Counted from the first letter of the stretch, positions 1 through 9,366 are shown. The stretch is DNA of 64,000 bases from Cupriavidus pinatubonensis (GCF_019602855.1 NZ_CP080766.1:2294001-2358000); one strand, 5' to 3'. Program-made: numbers and translations. Notes: generated by a model not told the origin, from the sequence alone.

Positions 1-1013
1 AGAAGATCCTGGAGCAGCTGATCCGCGAATCGGACGTGCTGGTCGAGAACTTCGGCCCGGGCGCGCTGGATCGTATGGGCTTCTCGTGGGAACGCATCAA
101 CGAACTGAACCCGAAGATGATCGTCGCCTCGGTCAAGGGCTTCAGCGACGGCCACCACTATGAAGACCTGAAGGTGTATGAAAACGTGGCGCAGTGTGCA
201 GGCGGCGCGGCGTCGACCACGGGCTTCTGGGATGGTCCTCCGACAGTATCGGCCGCGGCGCTGGGCGATTCCAACACCGGCATGCACCTGGCCATCGGCA
301 TCCTGACGGCACTGATCGGCCGCGACAAGACCGGCAAGGGCCAGAAGGTCGCCGTGTCGATGCAGGACGCTGTGTTGAACCTGTGCCGCGTGAAGCTGCG
401 CGACCAGCAGCGCCTGGACCGCCTGGGCTACCTGGAAGAGTATCCGCAGTATCCGCATGGCGAGTTCAGCGACGTGGTGCCGCGCGGCGGCAACGCCGGC
501 GGCGGCGGCCAGCCGGGCTGGGTGCTGAAGTGCAAGGGCTGGGAGACCGACCCGAACGCGTACATCTACTTCACCATCCAGGGCCACGCTTGGGAGCCGA
601 TCTGCAAGGCGCTCGGCAAGCCGGAGTGGATCACCGATCCCAACTACAGCACGGCCAAGGCGCGTCAGCCGCATATCTTCGACATCTTCAAGACGATCGA
701 AGAATGGCTTGCCGACAAGACCAAGTACGAGGCCGTGGACATCCTGCGCAAGTACGATATTCCGTGCTCGCCGGTGTTGTCGATGAAGGAAATCGCCGCC
801 GACGAATCGCTGCGCGCGAGCGGCTCGATCACCGAAGTGCAGCACAAGGAGCGCGGCTCGTACCTGACGGTGGGCAGCCCGATCAAATTCTCCGACCTCA
901 AGCCGGAAATCACGGGTTCGCCGCTGCTCGGCGAGCACAGCGAGGAAGTGCTTGCGGGCCTCGGCTACGCTGCTGACGATATCAAGCGGCTGCGCGAAAG
1001 CCAGGTGATCTGA
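1..1013 (+). CDS. frc: Formyl-CoA transferase (3' part)
   Basis: Class III CoA-transferase that moves CoA from formyl-CoA to oxalate, giving oxalyl-CoA and formate in the cytoplasm. The reading frame is open from base 3, so the true start lies left of the window; about 336 of the usual ~420 residues are visible. The catalytic Asp is in the motif SMQDAVLN and the glycine loop GGGGQPG is intact, both hallmarks of Frc within the CaiB/BaiF family. The distance to two OFA transporters and a formate dehydrogenase supports an oxalate role. A strong terminator follows. The usual partner, oxalyl-CoA decarboxylase, is not seen here and may lie upstream. Confidence 0.95.
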   Translation, partial: KILEQLIRESDVLVENFGPGALDRMGFSWERINELNPKMIVASVKGFSDGHHYEDLKVYENVAQCAGGAASTTGFWDGPPTVSAAALGDSNTGMHLAIGILTALIGRDKTGKGQKVAVSMQDAVLNLCRVKLRDQQRLDRLGYLEEYPQYPHGEFSDVVPRGGNAGGGGQPGWVLKCKGWETDPNAYIYFTIQGHAWEPICKALGKPEWITDPNYSTAKARQPHIFDIFKTIEEWLADKTKYEAVDILRKYDIPCSPVLSMKEIAADESLRASGSITEVQHKERGSYLTVGSPIKFSDLKPEITGSPLLGEHSEEVLAGLGYAADDIKRLRESQVI

Positions 1014-1053
1014 TCCGGCTCGCCTGTGCCTGAACAGGACTGAGCTGAACCGG

Positions 1054-1090
1054 ACGCCGGAGCGCCGCGCACGCGGTCTCCGGCGTTTTT
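1054..1090 (+). terminator. Rho-independent terminator after frc
   Basis: Nine-base perfect arms ACGCCGGAG (1054-1062) and CTCCGGCGT (1078-1086) are followed by a run of five T. It sits 40 bases after the frc stop and separates frc from the PAS gene. Confidence 0.85.
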
Positions 1091-1193
1091 ACTGAAGCGC
1101 ACAGCTGTGCCAAACTGCATTGCGGCACGTGCCGCGAATCTTTACCGCCAACCTTTACACCCTGCCGCAATGTCCGGCAAAGAGGGGATCCCC

Positions 1194-1631
1194 ATGCAAG
1201 CCAGCATCGACTACGAGCAACTGGTTTCCGCCATCGGTGACGCCGTCATCATCTCCGACGCTAACGGCGCCATCACGCTCTGGAACCCGGCAGCCGAACG
1301 CATGTTCGGCTACACGCAGGCCGAAGCGATGGGCCAGTCGCTGGACCTGATCATTCCGGAGCGGTTGCGCGGCCGCCATTGGGAGGGCTACGACAAGACC
1401 ATGGCCACGGGCATCACGCGTTACGGCCACGACCTGTTGAAGGTGCCGGCTGTCGACAAGAACGGCAAGTCGATGTCCATCGCCTTTACCGTGGCGCTGC
1501 TGCACGGTGACGATGGCAAGATTTCGGGCATTGTCGCCATCATTCGCGATGAAACCGTGCGTTTCCAGGAAGAGCGGGCGCTGCGCAAACGCATTACCGA
1601 ACTTGAGGCGCAGTTGAAAGTCGGCGCCTGA
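1194..1631 (+). CDS. PAS-domain sensor protein
   Basis: A 145-residue protein made of one PAS domain (about residues 8-120) and a short C-terminal coiled helix (FQEERALRKRITELEAQL). The PAS hallmarks IISDANGAITLWNPAAERMFGY and the PAC-type end GKISGIVAIIRDET are present. No kinase, GGDEF or DNA-binding output domain follows, so it is a stand-alone sensor that probably acts through a partner; the ligand is unknown. The start is placed at 1194 because AGAGGGG lies six bases upstream; an in-frame ATG at 1170 lacks this. It stands alone between the frc terminator and an AT-rich gap. Confidence 0.8.
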   Translation: MQASIDYEQLVSAIGDAVIISDANGAITLWNPAAERMFGYTQAEAMGQSLDLIIPERLRGRHWEGYDKTMATGITRYGHDLLKVPAVDKNGKSMSIAFTVALLHGDDGKISGIVAIIRDETVRFQEERALRKRITELEAQLKVGA

Positions 1632-2015
1632 CGCCGGCATGCGCGGTCAAGTGCCACAACAGCTGGTTTGCGAGAGCCGGGAAGAGTATCTCGTTCTCGC
1701 AAGACCGGTGTCAGTCCAGTTCCGACCCAGAGATTTTTTTAGCAATAATGATTTAAATCAATTCATAACTATTCCTTGTTCGAGGGATGTGCGCATAACG
1801 CCCTTTCTGTGTGTGATTCGAGGTCCATTTTTCTGGGGAGTCCCTGTTCTATTGCTGCACGGTGCCGGGCAAATCCGTATGTGAAGGCTATGTCCCGCGT
1901 GACAGACTAGGTACGTCCGAATGTCAACGAGATGACGGCTCGTTTCGTTTACAAACAATTACGTGCTGAGTAGCGAAGGCGCCGCACGGAGACACAGTGC
2001 GGTACCTGGAATAAA
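1632..2015. other. AT-rich intergenic region with regulatory site
   Basis: This 384-base gap is notably AT-richer than its surroundings, especially 1730-1830. Apart from the FNR-like palindrome listed separately I see no gene; the short frames here have no ribosome site or recognisable protein. Confidence 0.5.
1748..1761. promoter_or_regulatory. FNR/CRP-type palindrome
   Basis: ATGATTTAAATCAA matches the FNR/Anr half-sites TTGAT-N4-ATCAA with one mismatch and contains the perfect 12-base palindrome TGATTTAAATCA. It lies about 255 bases before the alpha/beta hydrolase start, so its target is not certain. Confidence 0.45.
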
Positions 2016-2927
2016 GTGAATAGAACAGTGGATGGACAGTTCTTGGGTGGCGATGCTACGGGTTCTTGCAATACAGTTGCAGCCCTATTGATCCACGGTC
2101 TCGGCGGTACCGAACATGAGCTTCGGCTTGTCGAGAAGACGCTGAAGGCGGAAGGATACGAAACAAAGTGCGCCGTACTGCCCGGGCATGGTACACGCCC
2201 GGAGGATCTGGTCGGCGTAAGGTTCGAGCAGTGGCTTGAGGCCGTATCGGTCGAATATCTCGAACTGCGCGCCAGGCACGATACCGTCCACATCGTCGGC
2301 ATGTGCATGGGTGCGTTGCTGGCGCTTGCGTTGAGCCAGTTGATCGGCGACAGGCGCGGCCGCGTCGTCGCACTGGCAGCACCTGTATTCCTCGACGGCT
2401 GGTCTCTGCCCTGGTATCGCGGCTTGCGGCATCTGGTGTACCGTCTGCCGCGAGCCCGCGACAAATTCCGCGTGAAGGAATCCGAGCCGTTCGGTGTCAA
2501 GAACGGCGTATTGCGCGCGGCAATCAAGGCTCGCTTCCTGCGAGGCGACACGTTTCACTATTCGTGGACGCCGCTCACCTGCATCCGCGAACTGGATCGC
2601 CTGCGCAGCTACGTCCGCAAGCGCGTACGGCGCGTTAGCCGGCCAGCACTGATTATTCACGCTCGCGAAGATGAGTTGACGAGCCTGCGATCGGCCTACT
2701 TTCTCAGCAAGCACATTCGCGCGGCCAAGTTGCTCGTCGTGGACGAGAGCTACCACATGCTGAGCATCGACAATGATCGCAGGCTGGTCGCCAGCACTGT
2801 CGCGCAGTTTCTCCGCGAAGACGAGAACAGTGGACAGAACTTCGGCACCGCGCTGAGGGGCGTCTTTGCCGAACCCGCGAACGAGCCATTCGAGGCATTG
2901 GTCGGTATCTCCCTGGCCGCCGAATAG
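2016..2927 (+). CDS. Alpha/beta hydrolase with cysteine nucleophile
   Basis: A 303-residue alpha/beta-hydrolase of the carboxylesterase/serine aminopeptidase type, cytoplasmic, with no signal peptide. The oxyanion motif HGLGG is at 27-31. The nucleophile elbow reads GMCMG, so Cys97 replaces the usual Ser; Asp219 (in REDEL) and His247 (in DESYHML) complete a possible Cys-Asp-His triad. Cys nucleophiles occur in dienelactone hydrolases and PHA synthases but are uncommon in this esterase group. The start is GTG with only a weak ribosome site. The substrate is unknown and no neighbouring gene suggests one. Confidence 0.8.
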   Translation: MNRTVDGQFLGGDATGSCNTVAALLIHGLGGTEHELRLVEKTLKAEGYETKCAVLPGHGTRPEDLVGVRFEQWLEAVSVEYLELRARHDTVHIVGMCMGALLALALSQLIGDRRGRVVALAAPVFLDGWSLPWYRGLRHLVYRLPRARDKFRVKESEPFGVKNGVLRAAIKARFLRGDTFHYSWTPLTCIRELDRLRSYVRKRVRRVSRPALIIHAREDELTSLRSAYFLSKHIRAAKLLVVDESYHMLSIDNDRRLVASTVAQFLREDENSGQNFGTALRGVFAEPANEPFEALVGISLAAE

Positions 2928-2952
2928 TCACGAGTCGCGCAGCAATTGCCAA

Positions 2953-2980
2953 ACGGCCGCCGCAGGCCGTCACCATTTTT
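2953..2980 (+). terminator. Weak terminator after hydrolase
   Basis: Six-base arms ACGGCC and GGCCGT with a 6-base loop, followed after a short spacer by five T. It lies 26 bases after the hydrolase stop. Confidence 0.4.
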
Positions 2981-3008
2981 CGGCCTCCGCACGTGCTTGG
3001 AACAAACT

Positions 3009-3027
3009 GATAATGATTCCTGTTTGC
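3009..3027. promoter_or_regulatory. Putative Fur box before piuC
   Basis: The 5' half matches the Fur consensus core GATAATGAT exactly and the 3' half is degenerate. It lies about 60 bases before piuC, an iron-starvation gene in other bacteria, which supports iron repression. Confidence 0.6.
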
Positions 3028-3086
3028 GTTTGAGGCCGCCTTTACCCTACAATCTTCGATCCCCGACCCGAAGGTAGGCACGAGCC

Positions 3087-3770
3087 ATGATGCTGCAGAT
3101 TCCGGACGTCCTGTCCAAGGCCCAGGTGGCGCAATGCCGGCAAATGATGGATGTCGTGGACTGGACCGATGGCAATGCCACGTCCGGACATCAGTCCGCG
3201 CTGGCCAAGCGCAACATGCAACTGCCAGAGGGCTCGCCTGTCGCGCGGCAAATCGGCGATCTGATCCAGGATGCACTGGGCGCCAACGCGACGTTCTTCT
3301 CCGCAGCGCTGCCGCTCAAGGTGTTCCCGCCGCTGTTCAACCGCTATGAGGGCGGCCAGGCGTTCGACAACCACGTCGACAATGCCATCCGCTACCTGCG
3401 CGGCACCGGCTTTCGCGTGCGCAGCGATCTTTCCGCGACGCTGTTCCTGACGGAGCCGCAGGACTACGACGGCGGCGAACTCGTGATCGAAGACACCTAC
3501 GGCCAGCACCGCGTCAAACTGCCGGCGGGCTATATGGTGCTGTACCCGGCCACCAGCCTGCACCACGTCACGCCCGTCACGCGCGGCGCGCGCGTGTCAT
3601 CGTTCTTCTGGATCCAGAGCATGGTGCGGGACGAAGGGCAGCGCGCCTTGCTGTTCGAACTCGACACGCGGATCCAGCAGGTTGCGGAAGAGATGGGGCA
3701 AAAGGATTCGGGCGTAGTAGGGTTGACCGGCGTCTACCATAACCTGCTGCGCCGCTGGGCCGACGCCTGA
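3087..3770 (+). CDS. piuC: PKHD-type Fe(II)/2-oxoglutarate dioxygenase
   Basis: A 227-residue PKHD-type hydroxylase of the PiuC/YbiX family, linked to iron uptake. Iron-binding residues are His96 and Asp98 (in DNHVDN) and His159 (in TSLHHVTP), with Arg167 placed to bind 2-oxoglutarate. Length matches the family. The start could be either Met of the leading pair. It is convergent with a catecholate-type TonB receptor, the classic piuC neighbour, and has a Fur-like box upstream. It probably modifies a siderophore or receptor-related substrate; the physiological substrate is not established for the family. Confidence 0.93.
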   Translation: MMLQIPDVLSKAQVAQCRQMMDVVDWTDGNATSGHQSALAKRNMQLPEGSPVARQIGDLIQDALGANATFFSAALPLKVFPPLFNRYEGGQAFDNHVDNAIRYLRGTGFRVRSDLSATLFLTEPQDYDGGELVIEDTYGQHRVKLPAGYMVLYPATSLHHVTPVTRGARVSSFFWIQSMVRDEGQRALLFELDTRIQQVAEEMGQKDSGVVGLTGVYHNLLRRWADA

Positions 3771-3803
3771 CAGCAACGCAAGCGCCAAAGAGCCTGTTAA
3801 AAC

Positions 3804-3849
3804 AACAAAAAACCGCGGGCTCCGGCACAAAAAGCCAAAACCCGCGGTT
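3804..3849 (-). terminator. Terminator of the TonB receptor gene
   Basis: Nine-base perfect arms AACCGCGGG (3811-3819) and CCCGCGGTT (3841-3849). Read on the minus strand the hairpin is followed by a T-rich tract, so it terminates the leftward receptor transcript. Confidence 0.75.
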
Positions 3850-3876
3850 GCTCGCAACGCTTGAATCCATTCAGCC

Positions 3877-6147
3877 TCAGAACCTGAAGTTCGCCGTCAG
3901 CATACCAAAGCGGCCCGGCGCCAGAGCGCCGTAGTGCGTATGCGCCTTGGTGTAGTACGTCTTGTCGAACAGGTTCTGGATGTTCAACTGCAGCGTCAGG
4001 TTCTTGTTCACGCGGTACGCACCCATCAGGTCGAAGCGCCAGTACGACGGCACGTACAGCGAGTTGGCCGGGTTGGCGTAGACCTTGTCGACATAGTAGG
4101 CGCCTGCGCCGATCGTCAGCGGTGCCAGTACCTGGTAAGTCGTCCACAGGCTGAAGCTGCTTTTCGGCGTGTTGGGGAACTGGTTGCCGTTGTTGGCGGC
4201 GTTCGCGGCTTGCGGGCCGTTATCGATCAGTTCGCTGTCCAGGTGGGTATAGCCGCCGAATACGCCCCACTTGTCGGTCAGGTTGCCGGCGAAGCCCAGC
4301 TCGAAGCCCTTCACGCGCTGCTTGCCCGCGTTGACGGTAGTGTTGGCGTCAATGGCCACGCGCGCATTGTTCTTCTCGATCTGGAAGATCGCACCGGTCA
4401 GCGACAGGCGGCGCGACAGCAGGTCCCACTTGGTGCCGATTTCGAACGAGCGCGCGGTTTCAGGCTCGAGATTGCGCTGCGCCGCGGTGATGTTGTCCGC
4501 GCCGTCGCCATTGGTCGAACCGGGCGGCGTCGACGACGTGCCGTACGACACATAGATGCTGCCGTACTCGACCGGCTTGTACACCACGCCGGCCTGGTAG
4601 TTGAAGAAGTGCGACTGGTTGCGGATGTCCACCTGCGCCACGGCCGCGCCGGTGTTCGGGTTGGTGTACGCGTTGGTGAAGGAGTGCGTGTCGTAGTTGT
4701 CGTAGCGGATGCCGCCGTTGACCAGCCACTGCTTGGTGATTTCGATCGTGTCGAACAGGTAGACCGATTGCGTATTGGTCGTTGTGGTCTGCGTGTACGG
4801 CATCTTGGTGATGCTGCCGCGCCACGGATCGTTCGGGTTCGGATTGCCCAGCGGCGCGCAGTCGAAGCTCGCCAGTAGCGAAGCGTTGCAAGTGCCACCC
4901 GATGCGGCCGCGTTGGCCGACACCACGTTGTACGGGTTGTTGTCCGTGTTATCGCGGCTGAACTCGAAGCCGAACAGCAGGTTGTGCTTGAGGCTGCCGG
5001 TGTGGAATTCCGACGTCAGGTCGGTCTGGTTGGTCAGGGTCTCGGTGGCCGAGTCGCGGTTCTTGGTGTTGCGCCATACGAAGCCGCGCGGCACGTTGCC
5101 GCGGCTGTCGTCGGGATTCGTGACGACGTAGTCGTTCGTTGCACGGCCCCAGCGTGTCGTGTTGCGGAACACGAGGCCGTTGCGGAAATCATGCTGGACC
5201 GATGCGGTGGCAATGTCGGACTGCGTACGCTGGAAGTCGCGATCGGTCAGCCCGTAGAAGTTATTGCGGTCGACGCTGGCCGGCGCCGACGGGTTGGCCT
5301 TGGTCGCCTGGCTGGACGGGCGCGCGTACGGGATGCTGTAGTCAGGCATGCCGTCGCCCTGCAAGTGGTAGTAGGACAGCGTGACCTGCGTGGGCGAACT
5401 CAGGCCGAACGTCACCGATGGCGCAAAGCCCCAAGAGTGCTGGTCGACTTCGTTGCGGCCCGGCACGTCGAAGGACTGGCCCATCGCGTTCAGGCGCACC
5501 GCGGTGTTGTCGTTGAGCAGGTAGTTGCCGTCAGCCGTGGCGCGGAAGTACGAATCCGTGCCCACGCCGACCGAACCCTGCACGAAGTTCTCGGCGGTGG
5601 GCAGCTTCGACACGAGGTTGATCATGCCGCCGGCCGAACCCTTGCCGCCGAAGGCCGAGCTCGGTCCCTTGATGACTTCGACGCGGTCGATGTTGAACAT
5701 GTCGCGCGTCTGCGAGGCCGTGTCGCGCACGCCATCGACGTAGATGCTCGACATCGAGTCGAAACCGCGGATGAAAGGACGGTCGCCGATCGGGTTGCCG
5801 CCTTCGCCGGCGCCGAACGTGATGCCCGGCGTGGTACGCAAGGCGTCCTGCAGCGAGTTGGAGCCGGTCTGCTGCAGCACTTCGGCCGGCACGACGGTGA
5901 CGGACTTCGGCGTGTCGAGCAGCGGGGCGGTGAACTTGGACGACTGGGCTTCGTCCACCTTGTAGCCATCGTCCTTCGTGCTCGTCACCGTCACGCTTTG
6001 CAGCGTCACCGGCTTCGACGCGGCCGCAAGCTCGGCGGCCGGCTGGTTTTCCTGCGCGCCGGCGCTTTGCATGGCGAACGCCGCGACGGTACCGGTTAGC
6101 GCTGCGGCGAGCGGGTTCAAACGGAATTTTTCCTGTTTTCCTTCCAC
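3877..6147 (-). CDS. TonB-dependent catecholate siderophore receptor
   Basis: A 756-residue outer-membrane receptor. It has an N-terminal signal peptide ending near SAGAQ, a plug domain from about residue 75 (LLDTPKSVTVVPAEVL, then RPFIRGFDSMSSIYVDGVRD) and a beta-barrel ending in the aromatic tail NFRF expected for BAM insertion. Barrel features resemble Fiu/BfrD-type ferric-catecholate receptors. The start is GTG, preceded by AGGGAAGG at good spacing. It is convergent with piuC and has a Fur-like box upstream, so it is very likely iron-repressed. The exact siderophore cannot be told from sequence. Confidence 0.92.
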   Translation of the reverse strand: MEGKQEKFRLNPLAAALTGTVAAFAMQSAGAQENQPAAELAAASKPVTLQSVTVTSTKDDGYKVDEAQSSKFTAPLLDTPKSVTVVPAEVLQQTGSNSLQDALRTTPGITFGAGEGGNPIGDRPFIRGFDSMSSIYVDGVRDTASQTRDMFNIDRVEVIKGPSSAFGGKGSAGGMINLVSKLPTAENFVQGSVGVGTDSYFRATADGNYLLNDNTAVRLNAMGQSFDVPGRNEVDQHSWGFAPSVTFGLSSPTQVTLSYYHLQGDGMPDYSIPYARPSSQATKANPSAPASVDRNNFYGLTDRDFQRTQSDIATASVQHDFRNGLVFRNTTRWGRATNDYVVTNPDDSRGNVPRGFVWRNTKNRDSATETLTNQTDLTSEFHTGSLKHNLLFGFEFSRDNTDNNPYNVVSANAAASGGTCNASLLASFDCAPLGNPNPNDPWRGSITKMPYTQTTTTNTQSVYLFDTIEITKQWLVNGGIRYDNYDTHSFTNAYTNPNTGAAVAQVDIRNQSHFFNYQAGVVYKPVEYGSIYVSYGTSSTPPGSTNGDGADNITAAQRNLEPETARSFEIGTKWDLLSRRLSLTGAIFQIEKNNARVAIDANTTVNAGKQRVKGFELGFAGNLTDKWGVFGGYTHLDSELIDNGPQAANAANNGNQFPNTPKSSFSLWTTYQVLAPLTIGAGAYYVDKVYANPANSLYVPSYWRFDLMGAYRVNKNLTLQLNIQNLFDKTYYTKAHTHYGALAPGRFGMLTANFRF

Positions 6148-6275
6148 GGTTCTACCTTCCCTTTGTAGTTCTTGACGCGATCAATGCATCGTCATGAAGA
6201 CAAGTTCAGGCAACGATGAAGCTATTGATGCAAGTCATCCATAACGAAAGGCGATTGTACGTAATTGAAAATAAA

Positions 6276-6294
6276 AATGCAAATACGAATCATT
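6276..6294 (-). promoter_or_regulatory. Putative Fur box before TonB receptor
   Basis: On the minus strand AATGATTCGTATTTGCATT resembles the 19-base Fur consensus at both ends (AATGAT and CATT). It lies about 130 bases before the receptor start in an AT-rich promoter region. Confidence 0.55.
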
Positions 6295-6411
6295 CGTAAT
6301 CAATAAAAAAAGTAGACTTCTGTGCATATTGAGTGCTGCATTCCTAAGTCGACGTGCAGGTCCGCAGGTTTCTCGAGGGCCTTTTGTGATGTAGCCCCTG
6401 GCGCACAAACC

Positions 6412-6447
6412 AAAAAAAGCGAGCACGCCCCGTGAGCGCGCTCGCTT
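6412..6447 (-). terminator. Terminator of small hypothetical gene
   Basis: Arms AAGCGAGC (6417-6424) and GCTCGCTT (6440-6447) pair perfectly. On the minus strand a seven-T run follows, so it ends the transcript of the gene at 6474-6776. Confidence 0.75.
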
Positions 6448-6473
6448 CAAGTGGAGATCGGCGTCTCAGCTGT

Positions 6474-6776
6474 TCAGTTGAGATGACCGACCGCTCGCAG
6501 GTATTCGTTTTTCTTGTCGAAGATCAGCTGGCTCAGGAATGCGGCGTCATACGCGGTGAGCAGATGCGTGTGGTGTTCCTCGATGTAGCGGGCCACGCGC
6601 TCCTTCTCGCATTCGATGCCGCACAGCCATTCGTACATCGCCTCGTCCCAGCGGAAGCGCAGGCCCAGTTCGATGAACGCCGCGTTGTAGGCGGCGAGCT
6701 GGGTGGCGCGCGAAAGCGGTTGGTTGTCACTGCCCAGCGTGGCGGCCGGCTGGCGTTCGATCTCGATCTGGTTCAT
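6474..6776 (-). CDS. Conserved hypothetical protein, 100 aa
   Basis: A soluble, mostly helical 100-residue protein without signal peptide or membrane segment; acidic and aromatic residues are frequent (RFRWDEAMYEWLCGIECEKE). It has a good ribosome site (GGAGG, seven bases upstream) and its own terminator, so it looks like a genuine monocistronic gene. It lies downstream of, and in the same direction as, the LysR gene at 6888-7826, with about 110 bases between them. I do not recognise the family and propose no function. Confidence 0.7.
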   Translation of the reverse strand: MNQIEIERQPAATLGSDNQPLSRATQLAAYNAAFIELGLRFRWDEAMYEWLCGIECEKERVARYIEEHHTHLLTAYDAAFLSQLIFDKKNEYLRAVGHLN

Positions 6777-6887
6777 GGTGTGCCTCCTGTCTTCTCTCTG
6801 GCGGTGCGGTAGAGGGAAGCATAGGGGCGGCCATGGATTTACGATAATTAAAGTTTCATCGATAAATCATAAGATATCGTTTATGTA

Positions 6888-7826
6888 TCACGCGTGCCGG
6901 ATCAGCCCCTCAACGCCTGTGATGCGCTGAATCAGGCCTGCGCCTTCCTCCATCAGGAACTGCTTGAACGCAAGCGCCACGGGCGGCAACCGCTTGTTCT
7001 TGCGGTGCACCACATACCAGTTGAGCATGACCGGGAAGCCTTCGATATCCAGGACGGCAAGCTTGCCGGTCTGCAACTCCAGGCCCACGGTATGGGCGGA
7101 AAGGAACGCAATGCCCATGTTCGCAATGACCGCCTGCTTGATGGTCTCGGTACTTTTGATCTCCATGGCGATGCGCATGTTCGACAGCCGCCCGGCAAAG
7201 CCTTCCTGCATGGAGTTCCACGTATCGGAGCCCTTCTCCCGTGCGACGAAAGCCTCATCGGTGAGCGCGGACAGCGGGATCTTGCGCTGTCCGACCAGGG
7301 GATGTGTCGGCGCGGCGACAATCACATAAGGGTGCGGCGCGAACGATTCGTTGATGGTGTCCATGCTTTCGGGCGGGCGCACCATGACGGCGAGGTCCGT
7401 GAGGTTGCCAGCCAGCTGGTGCAACAGTTCCTCGCGATTGTGCACCGCAAGATTCAGCGTGACGCCGTCGTGCCGTTCCATGAATTCGGCCAGCAGCCGT
7501 GGGAAGAAATAGTCGCCAGCGCTGATCACCGCTACGTTGAGCCGGCCGCCGGAGATGCCCTTGAGCTGCGACATGGCGTCTTCCGCTTCGCGGAATTGCT
7601 GGATGATGCTGCGGCTGTAGTGGAGCATCTCATGGCCCGCGGGCGTGAGATAGATTTTCTTGCCCAGTTGCTCGAACAACGGCAGGCCGACGTGGCTTTC
7701 GAGCTGCCTGACTTGCGTGGACACGGCCGGTTGAGTCAGGTGCAGTTCTTCGGCGGCACGCGAAAAGCTCATGTGCCGGGCCACGGTTTCAAAGACTTTA
7801 AGCTGGCGCAGGGTGGCATTCTTCAT
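6888..7826 (-). CDS. LysR regulator, CbbR-like
   Basis: A 312-residue LysR-type regulator. The N-terminal winged helix (about residues 5-65) includes SFSRAAEELHLTQPAVSTQVRQLE; the effector domain has CbbR-like stretches such as NREELLHQL, LAVMVRPPE and ETIKQAVIANMGIAFLSAHT. Overall it resembles CbbR, the activator of Calvin-cycle operons, but no cbb genes are near. It is divergent from an oxalate/formate transporter gene, and the formate dehydrogenase lies downstream on that side, so it probably senses a metabolite tied to oxalate or formate use and activates the transporter. That target is inferred. Confidence 0.93.
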   Translation of the reverse strand: MKNATLRQLKVFETVARHMSFSRAAEELHLTQPAVSTQVRQLESHVGLPLFEQLGKKIYLTPAGHEMLHYSRSIIQQFREAEDAMSQLKGISGGRLNVAVISAGDYFFPRLLAEFMERHDGVTLNLAVHNREELLHQLAGNLTDLAVMVRPPESMDTINESFAPHPYVIVAAPTHPLVGQRKIPLSALTDEAFVAREKGSDTWNSMQEGFAGRLSNMRIAMEIKSTETIKQAVIANMGIAFLSAHTVGLELQTGKLAVLDIEGFPVMLNWYVVHRKNKRLPPVALAFKQFLMEEGAGLIQRITGVEGLIRHA

Positions 7827-7897
7827 CAGTTGTTCCGTGCAATATATAAACGGTCGTCAATGCATATGATAAAAAACTTTAAGCCGTCTGAATCTTA

Positions 7898-7916
7898 GAT
7901 TGAAGTAGCATCAATC
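7898..7916. promoter_or_regulatory. LysR-type operator, perfect palindrome
   Basis: GATTGA-N7-TCAATC between the divergent LysR gene and the OFA transporter. The dyad and its position fit an LTTR recognition site, about 72 bases from the regulator start and 119 from the transporter start. Confidence 0.6.
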
Positions 7917-8034
7917 CCACAGATTTGCATGCCGCAATGTCAGGCGCCGATCTAGTCGTTTAGGGCCCACCCCACAGAGGCCCAGGAAAGCGTCCCGTCG
8001 GGGACGCATCAGAACCGCACTAGGAGACAGTTAG

Positions 8035-9366
8035 ATGGCGCAACATCAAGCGGCAGCCGTGTCCGGCAATGGACGCGGCGTGCAGAATCGTTGGTTTCAG
8101 TTGGCCGTAGGCGTGGTTTGCATGGGTTTGGTTGCAAACCTGCAGTATGGCTGGACCCTCTTCGTGTCACCGATGGACGCCAAGCATCACTGGGGCACGT
8201 CCGCAATCCAGGTGGCGTTTTCGATTTTTATTGTGACCGAAACCTGGCTGGTGCCGCTTGAGGGCTGGCTGGTGGACAAGTTCGGCCCGCGGCCGGTTGT
8301 GGCAGGTGGCGCGATCTGCGCGGGCCTTGCTTGGGTGATGAACGCGTATGCGACCACGCTGCCGGAGCTGTATGCGGCCGCGGTGATCGCGGGCATCGGC
8401 GCCGGTGGCGTGTATGGCACCTGCGTAGGCAATGCGCTGAAGTGGTTCCCGGACAAGCGCGGCCTGGCGGCTGGCCTGACGGCGGCAGGCTTTGGCGCGG
8501 GCTCCGCAATCACGGTGATTCCCATCGCGAACATGATCCAGAGCTCGGGCTATGAGCACGCCTTCCTGTTCTTCGGCATCCTGCAAGGCGTGGCGATCTT
8601 CGCACTGTCGTTGCTGCTGGTGAAGCCGCGTGCACCGAAGGGCGCGGTGGCAGCCAAGGCGGTGCTGACGAACCCGGTCGAGTTCACGCCTGGCCAGATG
8701 GTGAAGACGCCGGTGTTCTGGCTGATCTACGCGAGCTTCGTCGCAGTCGCTGCCGGCGGCATCATGGCCACGGCGCAGCTTGGCCCGATCGCCAAGGACT
8801 TCGGCTTCGCCTCGATGCCGGTGACGATGCTCGGTATGACGCTGCCGCTGCTGACGATGACGCTGTCGATCGACAACCTGTGCAACGGCTTCACGCGTCC
8901 TCTCTGTGGTTTCCTGTCTGACCGCTTCGGCCGCGAGAACACGATGTTCGTGATCTTCATCGGCGAAGGCCTGGCGCTGTTGGGTCTGATGAAGTTCGGC
9001 CACGACCCGTACGCCTTCATGTTCTTCGCGGCGCTCACGTTCCTGTTCTGGGGCGAGATCTTCTCGATCTTCCCGGCACTGTGCGCAGACACGTTTGGCA
9101 GCAAGTTTGCTGCAGCGAATGCGGGCACGCTGTACACGGCAAAGGGCACGGCCGCGATGCTGGTACCGCTGGCGTCGATCCTGTCCGCACGTGGCGGCTG
9201 GGATGCGGTGTTCACGGTGGCGGCAGTGGTGACGATCGCGGCCGGGCTGTCGGCGAAGGTGGTGCTTGCGCCGATGCGCAGGCGGTTCATCACGGGCCAT
9301 GCCGAGGCCGCCGTGCCGGTGTCGGATGCCGCGTTCATGGTACGCACCCATAGGGAAGCCGAATAA
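8035..9366 (+). CDS. OFA-family MFS transporter (oxalate/formate type)
   Basis: A 443-residue inner-membrane protein with twelve predicted membrane helices, of the oxalate/formate antiporter family. The family's signature region GIGAGGVYGTCVGNALKWFP followed by KRGLAAGLTAAGFGAGSA is present, and the MFS loop 2-3 motif reads DKFGPRP. It probably exchanges oxalate for formate or imports oxalate. AGGAGA lies nine bases before the ATG. It is closely similar to the second OFA gene at 11593, so the window holds a recently or anciently duplicated pair. It is divergent from the CbbR-like regulator. Substrate is inferred from family and context. Confidence 0.88.
   Translation: MAQHQAAAVSGNGRGVQNRWFQLAVGVVCMGLVANLQYGWTLFVSPMDAKHHWGTSAIQVAFSIFIVTETWLVPLEGWLVDKFGPRPVVAGGAICAGLAWVMNAYATTLPELYAAAVIAGIGAGGVYGTCVGNALKWFPDKRGLAAGLTAAGFGAGSAITVIPIANMIQSSGYEHAFLFFGILQGVAIFALSLLLVKPRAPKGAVAAKAVLTNPVEFTPGQMVKTPVFWLIYASFVAVAAGGIMATAQLGPIAKDFGFASMPVTMLGMTLPLLTMTLSIDNLCNGFTRPLCGFLSDRFGRENTMFVIFIGEGLALLGLMKFGHDPYAFMFFAALTFLFWGEIFSIFPALCADTFGSKFAAANAGTLYTAKGTAAMLVPLASILSARGGWDAVFTVAAVVTIAAGLSAKVVLAPMRRRFITGHAEAAVPVSDAAFMVRTHREAE

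Noticed and set aside
1639..1884. Plus-strand frame of 81 codons after the PAS gene
   Set aside because: AT-rich, no ribosome site, and the sequence resembles regulatory DNA.
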